Shown here in pieces: positions 55,614 to 64,000 of a stretch of DNA of 64,000 bases. The DNA comes from Lolium rigidum (taxonomy: Eukaryota > Streptophyta > Magnoliopsida > Poales > Poaceae), in the NCBI RefSeq assembly GCF_022539505.1, contig NC_061514.1, positions 342,348,644-342,412,643 on the forward strand, in the 5' to 3' direction. Position numbers and translations under genes: made by a program. The first letter of the stretch is position 1. Each line of letters opens with the position of its first letter. The notes beneath the pieces were generated by a model. The model was not told the DNA's origin. It was given only the letters and a program-made list of their open reading frames with translations, and did no database searches.

Positions 55614-55829
55614 GGACTCTTGGGGAAGATCAGCCTGTTATCCCTAGAGTAACTTTTATCCGTTGAGCGACGGCCCTTCCACTCAGCACCGTCGGATCAC
55701 TTAGGCCGACTTTCGTCTCTGCTCGACGGGTGAGTCTTGCAGTCAAGATCCCTTCTGCCTTTGCACTCGAGGACCAATGTCCGTCTGGTCCGAGGAAACC
55801 TTTGCACGCCTCCGTTACCTTTTGGGAGG
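55614..55829 (-). pseudogene. rrn23: Plastid 23S rRNA fragment in nuclear DNA (NUPT)
   Basis: The plus strand GGACTCTTGGGGAAGATCAG then CCTGTTATCCCTAGAGTAAC, TTTTATCCGTTGAGCGACGG, GTCTTGCAGTCAAG and GCACGCCTCCGTTACCTTTT is the complement of a domain V stretch of plastid 23S rRNA. It spans about 216 of roughly 2800 nt and has several substitutions. The match ends abruptly after TTTTGGGAGG. It lies upstream of the acidic ORF within the Harbinger element, so it is an organelle-derived insertion and not an rRNA gene. Confidence 0.92.
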
Positions 55830-56159
55830 TTCGGCGCTCCATTGCGGCGGTTGGCGGGTTGATCGGCGCGGTTGCCACACCGGCAGTTGACATTCGCGTG
55901 TTTGCTGTGAATTTGATGCCGATCGAACCAGGGTCGCTGCCATGAGGGCCCGTGGGAGAAGCGAGCGGACGCTAGGCGCGACCGCGCAGCTTCCGCGGAG
56001 ACGCAAACGTGACGCATATTTGCGTCGCGTTTGCGTGGCTGCGGACGCTCCCAGACACGATGCGTCGCCCCGCTGGAGCAAGGCGCAGACGTATTTCCGG
56101 TCCGCGCGGACGTAAACGGTCGCATAACATCCATTTGCATCGCGAAAGAGATGCCCTCA

Positions 56160-56870
56160 GGCTGGCCGCTTCACTCGCACAGATAGACAGGATAACCCAG
56201 ATGATAGACAGACAGCTGAGACGAGAAATCGGTCATCGCACACCACACATACGAGCTCCTGTTGGCCAGTTGCATGATCACTTTACAAACAGCGACAACC
56301 GCGAACTGACAGTGTAACGGTGCGTACGCGGCATGGTAAGCACAACTTGCATGTATATATACGTGCGTGACATTCCCTTCACGTAGTAACCACACGAACC
56401 ACTGCGAGACGGTGACCTAGCTAGCGCTTCCGCCGATTTCGTTCGCGCGCCGGCATGCACCGAGCGGCCCTCGGCCGGCGTGGTGTCACCGTGTCAGATT
56501 TACTTCCCTTTGACAAAACCCCGATCGATTCGCATCATTAGATTCGGACGGCGCGCCCTCAATTTTGGTTGACTTGAATCGTGTGTGTGTGTTACTACGC
56601 CATGCATGATCATTGTTTCATGCCAGGCAGTTTTATGGCGACGAGAGGGATGTCTAGGCTGACTTCCTCGACCTCAACAGCATGCATCGCCGTCTCACTC
56701 TCACGTGCTACTGTACACCACGATTACCACACATTCTACTTACTTTGGAGATTTATTTCCCAAAATGCAAGTTTTCTGAGGTTTTGTTATGTCGAACCAG
56801 TGGAGGCCGGCGAAGATAGAGTATTTGGGCATGGGGTTCAATTCCATTGTTTATGGTGTAACCTTTCACC
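56160..56870. repeat. Local duplication block P, copy 1
   Basis: Shares CGATCGATTCGCATC, GGCGCGCCCTCAATT / GGCGCCCTCAATT, GTTGACTTGAA, CAGTTTTATGGCGACGAGAG and CTGTACACCA with 59660-60560 in the same order. Also shares CCGCCGATTTCGTTCGCGCG. Non-coding as far as I can tell. TATATATA at 56354-56361 is a possible core promoter. Confidence 0.75.
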
Positions 56871-57230
56871 AACAAATCGCCGGTGATGGAGACTAGCCTA
56901 ACGAAGAATTTACAAATTTCACGGGAAACAAATCGTTCTATTACATCAATCGACGAACACGGCCTCTTTCAAAAGTTTACAACTCAAACATCATTCTAGT
57001 TTGGTAACAACCGAAACAGAAAAAAAAAAGAAGCAAATAGTAGCTACGAATTACGTATCTTATTAGAAAGCCACTAGCCGTCCCGGCTGAATAATGATGG
57101 GCAGATGCAAAGATGTGGACACCATTACTAGTTAATTACGAAATACCCCCTCATCGTTTCGTCGGATGTGAATACTGTAAGGTGTGCTGAGTTGGCATTT
57201 CAAATGATCGGAAATACTTTTGTACACCCA

Positions 57231-57378
57231 CACATGGGTGTGAGTGTTTCCGTCACCGTCCATTTAATCCTCGAGATTCGTGTCCATCATAGTAGATGGA
57301 AAATTTTCTTTCTCTCTCCTCTTTTTATCCAAATCTCAAAGCACAATGGACGGTGACGAAAACACCCACACCCATGTG
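57231..57378. mobile_element. MITE with inverted ends GGGTGTGxGTGTTTxCGTCACC
   Basis: The left arm CACATGGGTGTGAGTGTTTC then CGTCACCGTCCATTT (57231-57265) is inverted at 57344-57378 (AATGGACGGTGACGAAAACA then CCCACACCCATGTG). The spacer is about 78 bp. The arms match over about 33 bp. Superfamily not assigned. Confidence 0.8.
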
Positions 57379-57419
57379 TATTTCAAATGTGCATTACTTT
57401 CTTCAATTGTCTTTACTCG

Positions 57420-57640
57420 GTACTTCTCGTGGTTACCAACCATTCAGCCTGTATATATATTCGAGGAACAACCAAATTGATGGGCCCACTTGTCATCTGC
57501 TTGACAATTTGCAAATAAGCAGGCAAGAAAAGCTTGTTTTTAAGAACAAGCTCCTTAACTCGCACGCCGAATTGATCGTTCTGTTTGAGCTACTTAGTTG
57601 GTTGGCTACATTTTACAAATATGTTGTAGTCCTTTCATTC
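57420..57640. repeat. Local duplication block R, copy 1
   Basis: TTCTCGTGGTTACCAACCAT then TCAGCCTGTATAT is repeated at 58327. GCTTGTTTTTAAGAACAAGC and TCCTTAA also have counterparts at 58610-58660. Confidence 0.7.
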
Positions 57641-57755
57641 TAAAAAGGATGTCTTAATTCTATCTAAATTTGCATGAATCTAGATCCATTTTAGTGTATA
57701 GATACATATAAATCTAGGCAAAGCTGAGTCATCTTTTTAGGACATTCCGACTTGA
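57631..57755. mobile_element. Stowaway-like MITE, diverged
   Basis: Left CTAAAAAGGATGTCTTAATT and right AGTCATCTTTTTAGGACATT are inverted. The interior has ATCTAGAT and TAGATACATATAAATCTAG. Both ends are eroded. Confidence 0.55.
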
Positions 57756-57784
57756 TGTTTCTACAAAAGAAAACATATCAAATT

Positions 57785-58130
57785 GATGGAAGGAGAAGGG
57801 AGAGAAATCTTACCCAGAGGAAAATAGAGAAAAAAAAAAGTTCATGATGCTACAAGAAAAATGAATAAATGTGCATTCGTACCACTATGCTGCGATAAAT
57901 ACATGATGCTTTGGAGTCTCTTGGAAAGCACATAATGAAGAAACATGACATGTCGGGCAGGCTGTCTCGAGCCCAATCTGCTTGGCCCACGGGAGACTAG
58001 GATAACACAGTCTAAGGTACAGGTTGGCTCAGTCCATACTGGCTTGGCAATTTCCATTTCCTTTTTGTTCGTCTTCCTTACCACGTTGGCAACCAAACAA
58101 CTATTGCATACTTTTGGGCTGCTTCATGGA
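57785..58130. repeat. Local duplication block Q, copy 1
   Basis: Shares ATGACATGTCGGGCAGGCTG then TCTCGAGCCCAATCTGC and GACTAGGATAACAC with 62650-62740. Its start (GGAGAAGGGAGAGAA...TCTTAC) recurs at 58755 and 61513. Confidence 0.8.
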
Positions 58131-58324
58131 CTGCAAACCGTGCAACCAAATATTTTTAGCTAAAATCTTTTATCAACCTAAACAATGTTTTACGAGCAAG
58201 CAAACAACACGTCAAACGTAGCATGAATCTCGTTTTAGACAGGCTAACATCCAAGTAGTCTGCCCTAAGAAACCCCAGACATGACCAAGACAACCAAACG
58301 CGCCGATATCTATGGCAAAGGGAG

Positions 58325-58690
58325 AACTTCTCGTGGTTACCCACCATTCAGCCTGTATATTTGCATGAAATTCAATTTGTTTTGTATGCTATCATTTATT
58401 TTAAAATCCAAAAATAAGAGAAAAAAGGACAACAGTTGTGCGCGGCAGCTTGGGACGCAAACGCATCTAAAAGTTGTCACATGGCAATGGTCCAGCTGGC
58501 AGTCGTCATCCACCATCGGTCAGAAAAATTGACGTATGACAGTTCATCTGCTTCATGTTCTAATATATGAAACTAGAATCCGAACATTTGCTGCTTATAA
58601 ATTCCTGGCAACAGAGCTTGTTCGTAAGCACCAGCTCCTAAGCTCCTTAATTGCTTGACCTTATTTTACATATATGTAATACTTACAATA
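58325..58690. repeat. Local duplication block R, copy 2
   Basis: Second copy of block R, about 900 bp from the first. It is more diverged and longer, with an insertion of AT-rich sequence. Confidence 0.65.
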
Positions 58691-58744
58691 GTTTGCAACA
58701 CCATGAAAGGTACTATAAGCAGACACATTTCGACCTGATCCCCT

Positions 58745-58925
58745 AAAAAAAAGAACTTGATGGAAGGAGAGGGGGAGAACTCTTACAGTCTTACTCCAAT
58801 GAAAATCAGGCAGCCCTCGAGAAAAGAAAAGTAAATTCATCATGGTTTACGAAAAATGACTAAATATGCATTCCAGGCACTATCAGTGGAATTTATATAA
58901 CTTTCAATAGGGTTAGAAATTCATG
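58745..58925. repeat. Local duplication block Q, copy 2 (truncated)
   Basis: GATGGAAGGAGAGGGGGAGA, CTTACTCCAATGAAAATCAG and ATGACTAAATATGCATTCCA match the start of the other Q copies. It stops near 58925, where a LINE fragment follows. Confidence 0.65.
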
Positions 58926-58959
58926 ATTCTCCTTGCCGACGATAGCTGCCCTCGAAGGC

Positions 58960-59500
58960 CGAGCGCTTCCAAGTTCGATTTTTTTTTGGACTCGCATACC
59001 GGGGTTCAACGAGGTCATTCTAACCGCTTGGAACGAGCCCACTTTCTAGTCGAGCCCTGCCAAATCCTCTACCACAAGCTAAAGCACACTAGAAAAAAGT
59101 TGGGAAAATGGGGAAAATGTCTTTTATCTAATACCAAAGTCATGTTGCATGGGGGGCTGTGTTTGTCATCCTTCACTTTCATATGGCTGAAGATAATCGG
59201 TAGCTCTCCCTTGATGAGAGTGGCCTCCGAGCATGGTTGAAAAGAAAGGTTGTGGCAATGGGAGCGGTCGAAAGGGTTAGAAGAAAGCAATGTGCCTGAA
59301 TTGCTAACATAAAGGACGGTAATGTCAATACAAAATTCTTCCATACCTAAGGGCAAGTGCGCGGAGAAGGCAAAAAAATCACATCTACCGCCCTAAGGAC
59401 AATTTTAAGGTTGGGTCACCGATCATTTTGCGAAGGAAGAAGTAATCCATGACCACTTCTAAGAGTTTATTTGTCGTGGGGAGCTTAGGAATCAAAATTT
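58960..59500 (+). mobile_element. LINE ORF2 fragment (endonuclease to RT linker)
   Basis: Frames encode RIPGFNEVILTAWNEPTF, VEPCQILYHKLKHTRKKLGK and IANIKDGNVNTKFF, the region between endonuclease and reverse transcriptase in plant LINEs. At least two frame changes and stops occur. No 3' end or target duplication is attached, so it is an internal fragment. Confidence 0.7.
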
Positions 59501-59659
59501 CAATTGGGATGGCATCCATTTAATTTGAGGACCCGGATTTGAATTGGGATGGTGTCATTTGTCTTGCATTTTTCCTTGCCGGAATTTTCTATTCTTATGT
59601 TATTCCTCGATTTTGTTCTTTGAATTAAACAAGCCCTTGACATGACAATTTTTTTGTTT

Positions 59660-60560
59660 GTCTCATATGAAGCAGATAAGTCACACGATCGATCGACAGG
59701 CTAGCCAGACGAGAATAATTAGAAAGATGGATTCATGGATAGGTAGAAAGAACGGCCGGCAGGGTCACCACAGACCACAGGCACGTAACGCACCGTACGC
59801 ACGTAGTTATAACCTACTGTCTCTGGCCAGTTGCAATGTCCGAACAGCGATCGGCGTCGATGATCCGATGTTCGATGATCGATAGGTCCCTGCCCGATGC
59901 GGCGTCGCGCGGCGCGGTGGCCGGTTCCGATAGCTACCTCCGCGTTGCCATGCTCGCGCCGTGTATCCCCTTCACGTACGCAACCACCTGAACCCTGGGA
60001 GACTGAGACCTAGAGCGAGACACGTACGGGCACCCCTGGCATGCCGCGCGCGCCAGGCATCGGCATGAGCACGACCTCCGCCGAAGCCCCGTTCCCACGG
60101 AGGAGCCACAAGAGATGACGCGCGGTACCGACAGGCCGCGCGCGGCGCGAGCGCGGCCTCGCTCCGCCGATTTCGTCCGCGCGCCGGCGCCTCGATCGGG
60201 CGCGGAGCCACAAGACGTTGCGCGGTGCCGACGCCGACGCCGATCAAATTCTTCCATGCATGGCCGCGCAGAAGGGCAGCGTCATGCATGTCGCGAGCGT
60301 GGTGTTAAATTTTTATTCCTTGACAAGAACCGATCGATTCGCATCCTTAGATTTGGGAGGGGCGCCCTCAATTCGTGTTGACTTGAACTGTGCGAGTTAT
60401 TATGCCACGATTGTTTCCTGCCGGACAGTTTTATGACGACGAGAAGGATGTCTAAGCTGACTTTCTGTACCTCCGCCACGGCATCACCGTGTCACTGTAC
60501 ACCATGATCATCACAAGTAGCAGTACTTATTCTGCTGATTATCCCAAAGAACTGAAGAAC
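59660..60560. repeat. Local duplication block P, copy 2
   Basis: Second copy of block P, about 3.5-3.8 kb from the first. It contains a more GC-rich interior (59960-60260) not matched in copy 1. Open frames here follow GC content. Confidence 0.75.
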
Positions 60561-61489
60561 ATTGCCGTAACCATCCACACCCCCGAGCTAACCAGGGTGC
60601 CCCGTGTCGGCTGCTCCTAGCCCTACCCCTCCTGAGCACATCCCCTCCCGACATCGCTGCTAGAGAAGTCGCTGGGAAAAGAGCTTGTTATCCAAATTCT
60701 ATAAAAAGGCTAATGATGGAGTATAACGAATGCGTTAGCCCATAAAGTTATGCCCCGCAAGGAACAGCTAGGGGTGGGGGCCAAGCGGTAAAGATCGTCA
60801 TCACCGTCTATTTATACTTCTTGTAAGCCGCTGGCTATTTTTTCCGCTTCATAAGATAACATACAACCCAGCGGCGGCGCCTACTTCGGCCATCTCTACG
60901 ACAATGATGCGAGCGACAGCGACCAGGGTGCCACGGTGGGCTGCGCGAGGCGGTGGCGTGGTGTAGGCGGGTCCGATCCTGCATGGTGGTGTCGGTCTCC
61001 TCCTCCTCCGCCAGAGGTGGTCGGTCAGCTGGTTGTGGCGGATCTCATGATCCCACATGCAGTCCCGATGGCGAGTAGGCGAGGTGTGACTGCCAATGAA
61101 CTTTGGTCAAGGCAGACGATGGCGATGTATATGTGTTGTTACCTTACTGAAGACATCACCATTGCATCCTATGTCTACTCGTGCTGCTCTAGGGGACACC
61201 TTAGATCTGACTATCTGAGTATGCTAGATCGGTCGATGGTGGCAGAGAGCTTTGTTCAAACACAAATTTCTTAATTCACAAAAGATATGATGTTGAATCG
61301 AAACAAAAATGTAAAAAGACAACACAAACATAAAAGACCGCACTATTATTTAGTCATTGAGAAAGATGTTTTGATACCTACAAAAAGGAGCGGAATCGGT
61401 CATTTTGAGCTCCATAATTTCTCGACTGTATTTTACAAACAATTAGTTTGCAAAAGCACGAATGTAAAATCAATCACATGATGTCCCTG
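60561..61489. other. Intergenic, no recognised gene
   Basis: Includes the frame at 60936-61274, which shows no recognisable domain. Confidence 0.4.
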
Positions 61490-62470
61490 CAAAAAAAAAT
61501 CTTTATGGAATGAGAAGGGAGAGCAGTCTTACGGTCCTACTCTGAGGAAAATCGGACTACCCTCAAAGAGAAAAAAAAAAGAAAATTCTTTATATCAACT
61601 GGTTGTTGCTACAGCTGGCTCTACCGTGTCACCTCACTTTTTTCGTCGCTTCTCTACCTCTTGCCGCAGCGTGCTTCTGCCACCGCCGCCCCTACTCAAC
61701 CTCCGCCAAGTCGCATGTTCCTGCCACCATCGCCCTCACTTGGTGGCTGCCACACGCTTCTTCCACCGCCCCTCCGCTCGGCCGCCGCCATGCTGCGTGC
61801 TTCGGCCACCGCAGCTCTAGCTAGGCCACCACCCCATGCTCACCGCTCGGCCATCAGCGCCCTGCATACTCCCGCCACCGCCATCGCGTGCTCGCCTGCT
61901 AACCCGCACTCGTGCTATTGCCGCGAGCTCCAGTCCTGACCGTGGCGAGCAGGTCGTCGCAGCGCGCACCAGCGGTCGCGACCGGCTGCCACTGCACTTC
62001 ATGGGACAGAGCACCGGCGTCCTCATCGTAAGATTTTCCGCCTCAGGTGGATTTGTTGCCGGCGTCCTCATCGTAAGATTTTCCGCCTCAGGTGGATTTG
62101 TTGCCGGCGGCCTCAAATTGGATATGGTGGTGTCTCCATGGATTTGGTACAAAGATATTTGCACCAATGTTACATATGTTATCATATAATGTTGGGTACA
62201 CTAGATCAAAAAGTTGGATGCATTGTAGAGAAATGTTGTATATCAATGTGTCATTTTCAAAAATGTCACATGCGTAGAGAAAAATGATACATTTGCGAAT
62301 TTTTTTTACCATTTGCAAAAAAAATTGTACCATTTTTTTGCCACTAAATGGAAAATATTGGAGATCGATGTTACATATTATAAAAAAAAGTGTTACATAC
62401 GAATCACTTTTGTACCACGATCGGACAGTCCGAAAGACGGCTGATGGATGGTATTTTTACAACTGTCTGA
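61490..62470. other. Insertion-like block within duplication Q copy 3
   Basis: Q-type start sequence at 61500-61590 is separated from Q-type continuation at 62470 by about 0.9 kb: a GC-rich stretch with Pro/Ser/Ala-coding bias, a 45-bp tandem repeat, and an AT-rich stretch with repeated GTTACAT and TGTACCA words. This looks like an inserted repeat of unknown class. Confidence 0.45.
62016..62105. repeat. Perfect 45-bp tandem duplication
   Basis: GGCGTCCTCATCGTAAGATT ... GGTGGATTTGTTGCC occurs twice without a mismatch (62016-62060, 62061-62105). The length keeps any reading frame, but no gene is recognised here. Confidence 0.95.
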
Positions 62471-62790
62471 TGCCTAGCGTTGTCTAAAAAAGTAAGGTAA
62501 ATTCATGATGCTATTCGGAGAAATGACTAAATATGTACTCGCACCACTATCGATCAGTGGAATAATTTATAATTTTCAATATAGGGTGGTATTTTTTTTT
62601 GAGGGAAATATAGGGTGGTAAATTCATGATGCTTTGAAGTCTTGGAGAGCACTTAATGACGAAACATGACTTGTCGGGCAGGCTGTCTCGAGCCCAATCT
62701 GCCGTGGCCCACGATAGACTAGGATAGCACGGTCTACGGTACAACCAGGCCCATTACATACTGGCTGGCAATTGTCCACTTTCTTCTTCG
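62470..62790. repeat. Local duplication block Q, copy 3
   Basis: Contains ATGACTTGTCGGGCAGGCTG then TCTCGAGCCCAATCTGC, GACTAGGATAGCAC and ACTGGCTGGCAATT as in block Q copy 1. A short internal duplication of ATAGGGTGGTA occurs at about 62582 and 62610. Confidence 0.8.
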
Positions 62791-63687
62791 TGCTCCTTCA
62801 ATCCTTAATTTCTTTCACACGGTTCTGATGCCCCTTCGGTTTGGCTAATCCTGCAGTACAATCGCAGCTGAAAAGCTAAACACAATTGAATGAAAAGCCA
62901 ACAACTACGCAATCACGAGCAGGGAGTACGTTCTACGATCCATGTGATCACAGACACAAAGTGCAATCCCGAGCTGTCACTGAATTAAACGGTCCATGGA
63001 CGCATGAATGCATTAGTGATGAACCTGCCTGATGAACTTTTGCTAGCCCACAGCATAATCAGAGGTACCCAAGCTAGAACAGACCGATCGAAATGGGGAT
63101 GGTCACACAAGAACAAATCAAGATCACAATACAGTGCAGCGACCTCTCTGAGAAGACCCAACAACAGTGCTCGAAGCAAGCACCGCCAAGCATCTCGCTG
63201 GTATAGGATGATGGTTACAGCTACAAATCTCCCCGTCAGCCCGTCTCTGTACGGCATCGGTACAGTGACACCGCCGTCGGCCGGCGCTGCCGCTGTATTG
63301 GCAAGTGCATCGGTCGATCAATCTTGTCTTCGTCTAGTGAGCCGCACGCTGGCCACGACACCATCAGTTGCGATTGGGGAACCTCGCCCTTGAATGCGAA
63401 AACATGAAATAAATCCCGATAACGGGACCATCAGTTGCAATTGGAGCACTCATCAAATGGATCGAGAGAAGAAAACGAGTTGTAGGTCTAACATGCAAGG
63501 TGTCATTGTCAGTAGGGAGAATAAACCAGCGAATGCATACACACTTCATTATCGCCAGAGAACAAAAGGGGTTAATGGTCCAGTGGCCTGAAATTCGATC
63601 GGAATGATCTTAGGTCTTCTTGAATCACATCTAAAATCTATCCTGTCCCCTGAACACCCGAGTGCATCGCCGAAGAAATTCTTTTTT
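62791..63687. other. Intergenic, no recognised gene
   Basis: The 63004-63393 frame shows no recognisable domain. Confidence 0.4.
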
Positions 63688-63792
63688 GGCTGTGTGCATC
63701 CGTACTGTCACTAGGGTGGGGCGTTGTTGCAGAGGCTGGGTGTAATTGGTATCTTTTTTTAAATATTAATATATTTTCTTTATCGAAAAAAA
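63688..63792 (+). mobile_element. LINE 3' end fragment
   Basis: GGCTGTGTGCATCCGTACTG, GGCGTTGTTGCAGAGGCTGG and GTGTAATTGGTATC, ending TTTATCGAAAAAAA. It shares its 3' end with 51197-51280 and, inverted, with 20931-21030. Severely 5'-truncated. Confidence 0.75.
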
Positions 63793-64000
63793 TCTATGAT
63801 TAACTAATTGCACTCCAATCTTATGTCTTCTGGAATTCTTACATTTTGTACTCCAACGAGTAATTATTTTGATCAGAATATGCCCTACAAAGTAATACTG
63901 CAGATACATATATAGACACAATTTCCCCTTTTGAGCTCCCTTTGGCCTTGACTTCACAATTACATGTGGCAACTTACTTTTTTTTCTTCAATCGGACCTG
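63793..64000. other. Window edge, nothing recognised
   Basis: AT-rich sequence without a recognised feature. Confidence 0.4.

Larger units (their letters stand above)
54610..56156 (-). mobile_element. PIF/Harbinger-type element with acidic ORF
   Basis: The left end GGGCATCTTCAGCGGGCGCG and right end AGAGATGCCC are inverted. Both sides carry GACGCAAAC / GTCCGTTTGC subterminal motifs as in the 2538 and 6575 elements. Flanks are TGA and TCA, so the target duplication is not clean. It holds a minus-strand acidic ORF and a plastid rRNA fragment. Confidence 0.75.

Noticed and set aside
55614..55829. A functional 23S rRNA gene
   Set aside because: Only about 216 nt of a roughly 2.8-kb gene is present, with substitutions, inside a transposon.

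Overview
The window looks like nuclear DNA of a Triticeae grass (wheat, Aegilops, barley or rye relative). The evidence is a BARE/Angela-type Copia LTR with an initiator-Met primer site, several PIF/Harbinger elements with the GGGCATCTCC terminus, a CACTA element, Stowaway-like MITEs, 5'-truncated LINEs, an F-box/DUF295 gene relic and two plastid-derived fragments. Two runs of exactly 100 N (8706-8805 and 45802-45901) are scaffold gaps of unknown true size. No operon logic applies. Genes are sparse islands in nested repeats.

Three loci look functional. They are a secreted class RNase T2 gene on the minus strand (9439-10294, two exons, all catalytic residues present), a tRNA-Leu(CAG) gene (17542-17622), and a long NB-ARC/LRR-like gene on the minus strand (47052-50317) whose nucleotide-binding motifs are degenerate. 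An F-box/DUF295 gene at 187-1972 is split over three frames and carries a (GAT)40 run, so I call it a pseudogene or badly sequenced gene.

Layout: 0.2-2.0 kb F-box/DUF295 relic; 2.5-3.8 kb Harbinger with the C-terminal part of a transposase; 4.7-5.6 kb LINE tail; 6.6-9.1 kb Harbinger with a Myb-like/NAM-associated ORF1, itself hit by a small TG...CA element; 9.4-10.3 kb RNase T2; 10.6-13.1 kb Harbinger inserted in the RNase upstream region; 13.4-14.5 kb CACTA element; 15.3-15.8 kb second copy of the RNase upstream region, still uninterrupted; 16.1-17.2 kb LINE relic; 17.5 kb tRNA; 18.6-19.0 kb tandem repeat; 20.9-22.3 kb LINE-like GC-rich element; 23.2-25.4 kb unclassified GC-rich element; 26.2-27.2 and 28.2-29.6 kb elements carrying B3-like ORFs; 29.7 kb plastid psaC fragment; 30.2-31.9 kb LINE relic; 32.7-46.3 kb stack of LTR retrotransposon pieces; 47-50.3 kb NLR-like gene; 50.9-52.2 kb LINE-in-tandem-repeat and MITE-in-MITE nests; 54.6-56.2 kb Harbinger with an acidic ORF and a plastid 23S rRNA fragment; 56.2-62.8 kb locally duplicated non-coding blocks.

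The best-supported story here is insertion history, not a new pathway. The RNase T2 upstream region exists twice, and the second copy is an empty site that proves the Harbinger boundaries and TTA target duplication. Several other insertions can be dated relative to each other from target-site duplications visible in the sequence.
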